A DNA stretch of 64,000 nt from Azolla caroliniana (taxonomy: Eukaryota; Polypodiophyta): positions 13,950,001 through 14,014,000 of the forward strand of contig JBHGNT010000018.1 in the NCBI GenBank assembly GCA_043228905.1, given 5' to 3'. How positions within the stretch are numbered: the stretch's first letter is position 1; each line of letters starts with the position of its first letter. The position numbers and the translations under genes are program-made. Positions 32,288 through 40,744 of this stretch are shown here, piece after piece. A model generated the notes under the pieces. That model made no database searches. It was not told where the DNA came from and saw only the letters and a program-made list of their open reading frames with translations.

Positions 32288-33839
32288 GTGATCCGGAAAG
32301 TGGCGGAGGAGTCGCTCCGTCTGCAACAAAACGCCTACCCGGACGAAGGAAGCAGCTTAAGCAGCCTCCGGGAAGCGGAAATCCTTCTCCAGGCCTTGGC
32401 CAAAAGAGAAGGCGAATCCGAAGCATTCTCAGCACTGGAATCAGATTCGGAAGGGGATTACAACGCGCATACGAACTATCGCAGCAGTAACGACACCCCA
32501 GGAGGACTGGAGGACGAGGAGTCGGATACTCTACCGACATCGGAACCAGAGATGGCAGACCAAGAACCTCCGGCACTCGTCGTGGAGCAACCTCCGGAGA
32601 CGGAAGTACACCGGCAAAAACCTCCAACACCGGAAGTCGAGCCGGCAACACCAAAGGAAAACCAGCAAAGACTTCAAACGCCGACGGAACAACAGGAAAG
32701 ACCACCGACACCGCCAAGCCGCGTACCGACATTGGACGACGATATGCCGTTCGAATACTCCAAGTATCAGGATGACCCGGATGCGGAGGCTCATGTTCAC
32801 GCATTTGAACAAACATGGGAAGAAAACCATGTGTCACAACGGTTAACCGCGGCAGAAGAAGAACGATCTAAGATAGCCGAATTCGGCGTGACATTAGAAG
32901 GACCGGCTGCCAGATGGCACCAGACGCAGGATCACAACACCATCACCACCTTTGCGGACCTGAAAGACAAATTCTTGCACTTCTTCAAGAAGGAGGTGGA
33001 TCAGCGAGAAATGGTGGGCTTATTTTACACAATTCGGTAGGACCCTGGCGAGAGCATCCCACATTTTTTCATCCGGTTTCAACGGATGCACAGTCAGCTA
33101 ACCGCGCACCTCCGGAGGAAGAAACGCGGGCTATATTTTTAGCCGCGATCCGGGAACCTCTACGAACGGTATGCACGGTCATTGACTTTCATACAAGCAC
33201 CGTCGACCAAGTCATCGACCGGGTTCGAGAAATAGAGAAAACGAGCTCTTGGCTAACAATGGGAGCCCTCCAACGAGCATTACCAACCGATGAGGATCTC
33301 CGTTTCCGGCAAGCAATCCAATGCACGACTTGCTTGAATTCTGGACACTCGTCACTGGAGTGCACCATGAGGACGCACTGCTTACTCTGCCAATCTACGA
33401 ACCACACGATGGACTGGTGCGAATATAACTTATTGAATCGGCAAGCTCCACCAGTCCGGCAAATCGAGCCACGTAGCAGCCGAGACGAAGAAGACGAACG
33501 CTGGCGACGAGAGGAGCGATATCGACCGGCACAAGTGTCCGGTACGACAATCGGCGAGACAACTACGATCGGTACAAGAGATACGACAAGTACCGAGATT
33601 ACAATGGATGGTACGAGCATCACAATCGGGATCACTCCCCCGGGTATCACCAACGACGGGAAGAGTACGGGAGGTATGACGACCAACCCCGGCAAGGGTA
33701 CCGCAACAAAAAGAACTTTAATAAAAAACGGCATTTCAAAAACGGGAGCCACCCACGTCAACCGGAAAAAGGCGCCTCAAGCAGCCAACCAGGCCTGAGC
33801 CCCGCAGTTACCAGAAGTCCTCCACCGGGTACAGGAAAC
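32288..33839 (+). pseudogene. gag of element E, first part
   Basis: The frame 32288-33040 has an acidic, Pro-rich N-terminal third (PPTPEVEPATP, PPTPPSRVPTLDD), then the capsid core with LEGPAARWHQTQ and FADLKDKFLHFFKKE. A stop at 33038-33040 interrupts QDPGES, and IPHFFIRFQRMHSQLTAHL continues beyond it. Two Cys-rich knuckles read CTTCLNSGHSSLEC and CLLCQSTNHTMDWC (about 33325-33420). From 33540, in another frame, a Tyr/Arg/Asp-rich tail follows (RYDNRRDNYDRYKRYDKYRD). The nested copia interrupts it at 33839. Confidence 0.8.
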
Positions 33840-34653
33840 TGTTGGGAGACAGGTCCCTCCGGATGGGAAGGGAGAAGATCAATGCCGATGAACAAACTCG
33901 TCCGAGGCCGAAGACCGTATGAGGTGGACCCGGCCACGGAGAGCCGGATGATGGAGACCCGGTGAAGACCGGATGAGGAGTACCTGGCTACGGAGAGCCA
34001 GATGATGCAGACCCGGTGAAGACCGGATAAGGAGTACCTGGCTACGGAGAGCCGGATGATGCAGAACCGGTGAAGACCGGATGAGGAGTACCTGGCTACG
34101 GAGAGCCGGATGATACAGACACGGTGTGAACCGGATGAGGAGTACCCGGCTACAGAGAGCCGGATGGTGCAGGCCCGGTGTGAACCGGAGGAAGAGACAT
34201 ATTCGTAAATATGTTTCTAAGAGCCCATCGAGGCTACATTTGTAAATAGCCGAAAAGTCATATTAGTATAAATATGACTTAGGGCAAACTTTATAGTTGG
34301 ATGTTGTCATTTTCTTGTTGGTGCAAGAAGTGAGAGTGTGTAACAATGTATAGGTTGAGAGAGAGAGAGAGAACGAGGTCGTTGCCTCTGTTGTAACCGC
34401 CGCCTGTGGCGAAGATCGTGAGCACGAGGTCGTTGCCTCCGTGAACTCACTATTTTTGTACATTCCAATATAGTGATAGTTTGCAGCCAGTGGGCTGCTG
34501 TGGTTTTTCCCTCTTTGGGTTTTCCACGTAAACATTCTGTGTACCCTTTTCTCTCCTTTTGTGTTGTGTGCATTTGTTTCCCGCTTTTCTGTGTATGAAA
34601 AGAATCTTGGTTGTGGCCGAGTGTTGGACATAAGGAGCATTGAGTTCTCGTCA
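33840..34653 (+). repeat. 5' LTR of copia 3
   Basis: TGTTGGGAGAC to TCTCGTCA. U3 contains a minisatellite (33930-34195). Further on come AGTATAAATATGACTT as a TATA box near 34266, a (GA)n run near 34358, and a region that repeats GAACGAGGTCGTTGCCTC-like words. Confidence 0.96.
33930..34195 (+). repeat. 54-bp minisatellite in U3 of copia 3
   Basis: About four and a half tandem units of 54 bp with the core CTACGGAGAGCCGGATGATG and ACCCGGTGAAGACCGGATGA. The 3' LTR has the same array (about 39206-39471) with the same number of units, so it existed before insertion. Such arrays upstream of a TATA box may act as enhancer repeats (inference). Confidence 0.92.
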
Positions 34654-34655
34654 AG

Positions 34656-34667
34656 TGGTATCAGAGC
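34656..34667 (+). other. Primer binding site of copia 3
   Basis: TGGTATCAGAGC is a perfect complement of the 3' end of plant initiator Met tRNA, two bases after the LTR. Confidence 0.96.
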
Positions 34668-34682
34668 GCAACGACACAGAAA

Positions 34683-34934
34683 ATGGACAAATCGTTTGGC
34701 GGCATGTTCAAGCTCACAGGCTCCAACTACTTAGTGTGGAAGTCGAAGATGAGGGACATGCTCGTGGTTAAAGACCTCTGGCTGCCGGTTCAGTTCGGGG
34801 ACAAGAGACCGGACAAAATCGACGCCGCGATATGGGAGGTGATGCACATGAAGACAACGGTGTACATACGGTGCTGCATCGACATGAGCCTGTACAACAA
34901 CTTCAATGAAGAGAGCAAGGCTCATGAGCTCTAG
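34683..34934 (+). pseudogene. gag N-terminus of copia 3
   Basis: ATG 15 bp after the primer site. Starts MDKSFGGMFKLTGSNYLVWK, a typical copia gag opening, and runs to SKAHEL followed by a TAG at 34932-34934. The next frame (from 34950) continues the same capsid domain without loss (EKIGIMFQNKN), so this is a point mutation to stop, not a separate gene. Confidence 0.9.
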
Positions 34935-34949
34935 GAGAAGATCGGCATA

Positions 34950-37900
34950 ATGTTTCAAAACAAAAATGTTGTTAATCAGGTTTCGGTATTCCGGAAGCTA
35001 GTAAGACTCCCGTACCAAGATGGCTCCAGCATGGCGGAGCATATGAATGCCTTCCAGGGGCTGATATACCAGGCAACGTCATTGGAAGTACCTCTTGCCG
35101 ATGAGGTACTAGCGCTACTCCTGCTCGGTTCCCTCCCGGATAGCTGGGAGACGTTGGTTGTCACTTTGGGCAACGCCGGGCCTGAAGGAAAATGGTTATC
35201 CCTAGCAAGAGTAAAGTCGAGCTTGCTAGATGAGGAGGCGCGTCAGAAGGATAAAGATACGAGCTCCGACTCCAAAGCGCTCCTTACCGAATCGGAACGC
35301 GGAAGACATAGAAACCGTAGTCCCCAGAACCGGGAGAAGTCGGGGACACGGTCAAAGTCAAGGGGGGGGCCTACTTGCTTCTATTGCGGCAAGCCGGGAC
35401 ACTTCCAAAAGAACTGTCGGCATTTCCGTAAATACAAGGAAACCGACGGTACCGATTCGAAGCAAACCTCGGACCGGAACGGTAGAGACCGGAACAATAA
35501 AGACCGGAGGGGGGCGGACCGGAAGGGAACGACGGCAATCGCAGCAAGTGAAGAAGAGTTGATGCTAATCACCGAGGAGAGTGAAATAAACCTTGCCGGC
35601 GACGAGATGACCTGGGTGGTAGAGTCCGGAGCATCGTTCCACCTTACCCCGGACCAGAAATGCTTCTCATCCTACTCAGCCGGTGACCACGGTTGTGTCC
35701 GGATGGGGAACGAAGGAACATGCCGAATTGTTGGCATAGGAGACGTGTGGCTGACAACACCAACCGAATGCAAGTTGCTGCTGAAGGATGTCCGACACAT
35801 TCCGGAAGTTCGTCTGAACTTGATATTAGCCGGTCGGCTAGATGATGAAGGCTACACGGGTAGCATCCGGAACGGTGTCATGAAATTCAGCAAAGGGAGC
35901 CTGATTGTGGCTCGGGCCCGGAAGGTAAACACACTATACCTGATGAATGCCCGGTTATGTCCGGAAGAAGTGAACGTGGCATCCGGCACTGCCGGTGAGC
36001 TGTGGCACAAGAGGTTGTGTCATATGAGCGAGAAGGGGATGAAGAGGCTTGCAGACGACAACCTCATTCCAGTGAAGAACTTGCACCTACAGAAGTGCAC
36101 TGATTGTCTGGCCGGTAAGCAAAACCGGACCTCCTTCCGAACAAGGCCACCGATGAGACATAATGCACCACTGGAGTTGGTGCATACGGATGTGTGTCAG
36201 GTAGACACGAAGTCACATGTCGGAGCGCAGTACTTCGTGACGTTCATAGATGACCACAGCCGGAAGCTGTGGGCCACACCGTTGAAGACGAAAGATCAGG
36301 TGTTATCCGTCTTCAAAGAGCTCCACGCGAGAGTGGAAAGAGAAACCGGCCGGAAGTTGAAGGCGGTCCGAGCAGATAACGGAGGAGAGTACCGGGGGCA
36401 GTTCGAGGAGTACTGCTGCTCGAAGGGAATCCGGCTCGAATTTACCGTGCCGAAGACGCCGGAACTAAACGGACTGGCCAAGAGGATGAACCGGACCATA
36501 ATGGAGAGGGTCCGGAGTATGCTAGCGCATGCAAAACTACCCAAGAAGTTTTGGGCTGAGGCACTGTCGATGGCGACATACGTGATAAATAGATCACCCT
36601 TAGTACCCTTGGACGGAGACACGCCACAGAGAGTGTGGACCGGTAAGGAAGTATCCTACCGGCATCTGAAGGTGTTCGGGTGTCTCGCGTACGTGCATGT
36701 AGGTAAGGACCGGAGAGGAAAGCTAGATCCAAAGACCCGGCCATGCATATTCCTCGGTTACGGTGACGATGAGTTCGGCTACCGAGTGTGGGACCCGATC
36801 GACAAGAAGGTATTCCGGAGTCGAGATATTATCTTCATGGAGGACAAGACACTCGCCGACTGGGAGTCGGAGAAGAAGATAATGAACTCTGAGTCGACTG
36901 GTAAGGATAGACTCTACGATGAGCAGACCCAACCGGCAAGAGACCGGTTAGCACTCGAGGAACCAGCCGGTTACGGTGCGGATACCGAACCGGCAGAAGA
37001 AGAAGTAGAGGAAGCTGAAACCGGAACCGGCCAAGACCCCGAATCGGATTCGGATGAAGAGCAAATGGAGGAGCCGGCTACCGAAGCCCAAAGACGTAGA
37101 TATCCTCTCAGAGAGAGAAGGCCCCCCCGGAGATTTCCGGATGCAGAGCATGTGCTGCTGACCGATGAGGGAGAGCCGGAAAGCTTCGAAGAAGCGAAGG
37201 ATGACACCCACAGACAAAAATGGTTAAGTGCCATGAAGGACGAGATGGATTCCTTGCATGAGAACCATACATACGAATTAGTGGAGTTGCCGAAAGGAAA
37301 GCGGGCACTCCGAAATAAGTGGGTGTACAAATTGAAACTGGGAGATGCCAGAAACCCCCCAAGATACAAAGCCAAGATCGTGGTGAAGGGGTTCCAGCAG
37401 AAGAAGGGCGTGGACTTCGACGAGATATTTGCCCCGGTAGTAAAGATGACCTTCATCCGGACGGTGCTGAGTATAGCGGCAAGCATGGACCTTGAGGTAG
37501 AGCAGCTGGACGTGAAGTCGACATTCCTTCACGGCGACCTCGAAGAGGAGATGTACATGCAGCAACCGGAAGGATTCATGGAGAAAGGGAAGGAGCACCT
37601 GGTATGCCGGTTGAAGAAGAGCCTGTACGGACTAAAACAGGCTCCCTGTCAATGGTACCGGAAGTTCGACTCCTTCATGACTGATCAAGGGTACCACAAG
37701 ACGCAGGCCGATCACTGCGTGTTTGTGAAGAAGTTTGAAGGAGGCGACTTCCTGATACTCCTTCTGTACGTGGATGACATGTTGATCGTCGGCTGTGACC
37801 AAGTCAAAATACGGATGCTGAAGAAGGCTCTCAACCGGACCTTCTCAATGAAAGACTTAGGTCCGGCAAGACAGATGTTGGGGATGCACATCATCCGGAA

Positions 37901-38336
37901 CCGGTCAGCGAAGCAATTATGGCTGTCACAGGAGAAGTATGTGACAAAGGTGCTTCACTGGTTCAACATGTCAGAAGCGAAACCTGTCGGATCGACACTT
38001 CCGGCAAACTGCAAGCTATCCGGCAAGCAAAGCCCGAAGACGAAAGCAGAGAAGGCGGAAATGATGAACATCCCATATGCCTCTGCCGTCGGGAGCTTGA
38101 TGTACGCAATGGTGTGTACCCGACCGGATATAGGATACGCAGTAGGGGTGGTGAGCCGGTTTATGAGCAATCCCGGCAAGGAGCACTGGAACGCGGTCAA
38201 ATGGATACTCCGGTATTTGAAGGGCACTTCAAATATGTGTCTCCGATTTGGCTCCAGAAAACCTCAACTGGACGGTTTCACCGATTCGGACATTCGGCTG
38301 ATGTGGATACCAGCCGGTCTACATCCGGGTATGTGA
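34950..38336 (+). CDS. copia 3 polyprotein: gag end, protease, integrase, RT
   Basis: 1128 codons open. Rest of capsid (1-110); CCHC knuckle CFYCGKPGHFQKNC (143-156); protease WVVESGAS with Glu 225 where the family has the catalytic Asp; integrase zinc region LWHKRLCHMSEKGM and CTDCLAGKQ; core with VHTDVCQVD and RADNGGEYRG; then NGLAKRMNRT with Lys 511 at the catalytic Glu position; integrase C-terminus LKVFGCLAYVHV and FLGYGDDEFGYRVWD; acidic linker; RT with DVKSTFLHGDLEEEMYMQQP and the intact YVDD at 940-943. It ends early through a frameshift at about 38300 in the TDSDWAGD motif of RNase H. The frame is long and readable but two catalytic residues are lost, so it is probably dead or needs help from other copies. 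Confidence 0.93.
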   Translation: MFQNKNVVNQVSVFRKLVRLPYQDGSSMAEHMNAFQGLIYQATSLEVPLADEVLALLLLGSLPDSWETLVVTLGNAGPEGKWLSLARVKSSLLDEEARQKDKDTSSDSKALLTESERGRHRNRSPQNREKSGTRSKSRGGPTCFYCGKPGHFQKNCRHFRKYKETDGTDSKQTSDRNGRDRNNKDRRGADRKGTTAIAASEEELMLITEESEINLAGDEMTWVVESGASFHLTPDQKCFSSYSAGDHGCVRMGNEGTCRIVGIGDVWLTTPTECKLLLKDVRHIPEVRLNLILAGRLDDEGYTGSIRNGVMKFSKGSLIVARARKVNTLYLMNARLCPEEVNVASGTAGELWHKRLCHMSEKGMKRLADDNLIPVKNLHLQKCTDCLAGKQNRTSFRTRPPMRHNAPLELVHTDVCQVDTKSHVGAQYFVTFIDDHSRKLWATPLKTKDQVLSVFKELHARVERETGRKLKAVRADNGGEYRGQFEEYCCSKGIRLEFTVPKTPELNGLAKRMNRTIMERVRSMLAHAKLPKKFWAEALSMATYVINRSPLVPLDGDTPQRVWTGKEVSYRHLKVFGCLAYVHVGKDRRGKLDPKTRPCIFLGYGDDEFGYRVWDPIDKKVFRSRDIIFMEDKTLADWESEKKIMNSESTGKDRLYDEQTQPARDRLALEEPAGYGADTEPAEEEVEEAETGTGQDPESDSDEEQMEEPATEAQRRRYPLRERRPPRRFPDAEHVLLTDEGEPESFEEAKDDTHRQKWLSAMKDEMDSLHENHTYELVELPKGKRALRNKWVYKLKLGDARNPPRYKAKIVVKGFQQKKGVDFDEIFAPVVKMTFIRTVLSIAASMDLEVEQLDVKSTFLHGDLEEEMYMQQPEGFMEKGKEHLVCRLKKSLYGLKQAPCQWYRKFDSFMTDQGYHKTQADHCVFVKKFEGGDFLILLLYVDDMLIVGCDQVKIRMLKKALNRTFSMKDLGPARQMLGMHIIRNRSAKQLWLSQEKYVTKVLHWFNMSEAKPVGSTLPANCKLSGKQSPKTKAEKAEMMNIPYASAVGSLMYAMVCTRPDIGYAVGVVSRFMSNPGKEHWNAVKWILRYLKGTSNMCLRFGSRKPQLDGFTDSDIRLMWIPAGLHPGM

Positions 38337-39083
38337 TGACATATGCAGGGGGAGCTGTTTTGTGGCAATCGAGGCTGCAGAAGACGGTTGCATTGTCAAC
38401 CACGGAGGCAGAGTACATGGCAGCGGTGGAGGCCGGCAAGGAAATATTATGGATGAAGGACTTCATCGGAGAGCTCGGTATCCGGCAAGAGGAATACTGA
38501 CTCTATTGGGACAGTCAAAGTGCCATCCACCTTGCTAAGAATGCGGCCTACCATTCCCGGACGAAGCATATCCAGCGTAGGTATCACTGGATCCGGGAAA
38601 GAGTAGATGACCAGGAGTTCGCACTGACGAAGATCCACACGGCAGAGAACGGGTCAGATATGCTGACCAAAGTGTTGATACCCGACAAGCTAGACGCATG
38701 CCGGAAGAGAATCGGGCTGTTTCGTGGCAGTCGAGGCTGCAGAAGACGGTTGCATTGTCAACCATGGAGGCAGAGTACATGGCAGCGGTGGAGGCCGACA
38801 AGGAAATATTATGGATGAAGGACTTCATCAGAGAGCTCGGTATCCGGCAAGAGGAATACCGACTCTATTGTGACAGTCAAAGTGCCATCCACCTTGCTAA
38901 GAATGCGGCCTACCATTCCCGGACGAAGCATATCCAGCGTAGGTATCACTGGATCCGGGAAAGAGTAGATGACTAGGAGTTCGCACTGACGAATATCCAC
39001 ACGGCAGAGAACGGGTCAGATATGCTGACCAAAGTGCTAACACCCGACAAGCTGGACGCATGCCGGAAGAGAATCGGACTGGT
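38317..39083 (+). pseudogene. RNase H end of copia 3, tandemly duplicated
   Basis: After the frameshift, RNase H continues: STSGYVMTYAGGAVLWQSRL, LSTTEAEYMAAVEAGKEILW, then SQSAIHLAKNAAYHSRTKHI with the third active-site region, and the C-terminal HTAENGSDMLTKV. A 362-bp unit (38355-38716) is then repeated (38717-39078). As 362 is not a multiple of three, the two copies are in different frames. Small differences between the units (for example a stop in GIRQEEY only in the first) show that the duplication is not brand new. Confidence 0.92.
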
Positions 39084-39103
39084 AGGACACCCCACGCCGG
39101 AGT

Positions 39104-39115
39104 GAAGGGGGAGTT
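39104..39115 (+). other. Polypurine tract of copia 3
   Basis: The GAAGGGGGAG run lies directly before the 3' LTR, the normal priming site for plus-strand DNA. Confidence 0.88.
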
Positions 39116-39929
39116 TGTTGGGAGACAGGTCCCTCCGGATGGGAAGGGAGAAGATCAGTGCCGATGAACAAACTCGGCTGAGGCCGAAGACCGTATGAGG
39201 TGGACCCGGCCACGGAGAGCCGGATGATGCAGACCCGGTGAAGACCGGATGAAGAGTACCTGGCTACGGAGAACCAGATGATGCAGACCCGGTGAAGACC
39301 GGATAAGGAGTACGTGGCTACGGAGAGCCGGATGATGCAGACCCGGTGAAGACCGGATGAGGAGTACCTGGCTACGGAGAGCCGGATGATACAGACCCGG
39401 TGTGAACCAGATGAGGAGTACCCGGCTACGGAGAGCTGGATGGTGCAGGCCCGGTGTGAACCGGAGGAAGAGACATATTCGTAAATATGTTTCTAAGAGC
39501 TCATCGAGGCTACATTTGTAAATAGCCGAAAAGTCATATTAGTATAAATATGACTTAGGGCAAACTTTATAGTTGGATGTTGTCATTTTCTTGTTGGTGC
39601 AAGAAGTGAGAGTGTGTAACAGTGTATAGGTTGAGAGAGAGAGAGAGAACGAGGTCGTTGCCTCTGTTGTAACCGCCGCCTGTGGCGAAGATCGTGAGCA
39701 CGAGGTCGGTTCCTCCGTGAACTCACTATTTTTGTACATTCCAATATAGTGATAGTTTGCAGCCAGTGGGCTGCTGTGGTTTTGCCCTCTTTGGGTTTTC
39801 CACGTAAACATTCTGTGTACCCTTTTCTCTCCTTTTGTGTCGCGTGCATTTGTTTCCCGCTTTTCTGTGTATGAAAAGAATCTTGGTTGTGGCCGAGTGT
39901 TGGACATAAGGAGCATTGATTTCTCGTCA
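39116..39929 (+). repeat. 3' LTR of copia 3
   Basis: 814 bp, the same length as the 5' LTR. The ends TGTTGGG and CTCGTCA are followed by GAAAC, the target duplication. About 21 differences from the 5' LTR were counted by eye, for example TTTTCCCTC against TTTGCCCTC. Confidence 0.96.
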
Positions 39930-39934
39930 GAAAC

Positions 39935-40303
39935 CATGTCGAGTCCAGCAACACCCAGAAAGCATATTGCTATTATTTTCGGCAAGAAGGACATTATAGT
40001 AACCAATGTCCGGCAAAAAGCTACGATAAACGACCGACAGTAAACATGGTTGTAGCCGAAGTCGCAGACCTCCAACAGGTCACCACAAGGTCGAAGGGGA
40101 AGACTACGGAATGGGAGACACAAGAGGCCATCCGAAAACAAGCAACGGAATGGGTAAAAAAGGCCAATGAGCGAAACGTAGCAGAACTCGTGCAACAGAA
40201 GGAGAACACCGAAGAGCTCGCCGGAAGTAGTCAGTCCGAAAACGCGACATGGCAGGTATTGCAAGAATGCCAAATCACGCTGTCGTTGGGACGACTCTTG
40301 TAG
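39935..40303 (+). pseudogene. gag of element E, second part, with a third knuckle
   Basis: Continues the frame broken at 33839 with HVESSNTQKAY. A third knuckle-like motif, CYYFRQEGHYSNQC, has Phe in place of the second Cys. The downstream part is polar (RSKGKTTEWETQEAIRKQAT) and ends at the TAG at 40301-40303. The join across the nested copia is exact when one GAAAC is removed. Confidence 0.78.
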
Positions 40304-40744
40304 CTAGTAACAAGATTCACAGAAGGACTCAAGGAAGGCATGACGATAGGCGGAACACCACCAACTCCGGCATTCTTCTCAAATCCGGAGGAGGGACCGG
40401 CCGTGGTGGACACCAACTGTCTGGCAATTACGGCCATTGTGAAAGGGAAAGAACTCCCCGACACAATAATAGACTGAGGCTCCGACATTAATGTAATCAG
40501 CCTCGGGACATGCGATGCTCTTGGAATCTGAGAGTGGGAGCCATGTCCGTTCTGGCTCCGAATGGCTGACACATGTTCGGTCCAACCGATAGGATTAATA
40601 CGGAATTTGGAAGTAGCCATCGGGGGCCACACATTCCGAATCTCAGCCGTAGTTCTCTAGTTGCAGGCTGAAGGAGCGTACCCATTATTGTTGGGACGTC
40701 CTTGATTAAAAATGACACATATCAAGCAGAACTAGAGGAGGAAT
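40304..40744 (+). pseudogene. protease of element E
   Basis: In broken frames it reads VVDTNCLAITAIVKGKELPD, then IID-stop-GSDINVISLGTCDALG, where the stop (TGA near 40477) sits inside the DxGS active-site motif. It ends with AYPLLLGRPWL, the final strand of gypsy proteases. The stop inside the active site means this copy cannot process its polyprotein. Confidence 0.75.

Larger units (their letters stand above)
33840..39929 (+). mobile_element. Full-length Ty1/copia element 3 nested in E
   Basis: 6090 bp. Both LTRs are 814 bp and differ at about 21 positions by eye. They are flanked by a perfect GAAAC duplication (33835-33839 and 39930-39934). It contains a primer site, gag, one long pol frame of 1128 codons, a duplicated RNase H end and a polypurine tract. 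GC content and Arg/Gly codons are high compared with the AT-rich chromoviruses. It is inserted in the gag of E. Confidence 0.97.

Noticed and set aside
32190-32837. Antisense frames over gag of E (and similar ones over copia 3 and G)
   Set aside because: Shadows of GC-rich coding sequence on the other strand. They have Pro/Val/Leu-rich text without domains.
33930-34195. CRISPR-like array of 54-bp units
   Set aside because: Units are contiguous without unique spacers, lie in an LTR and are present in both LTRs. It is a minisatellite.
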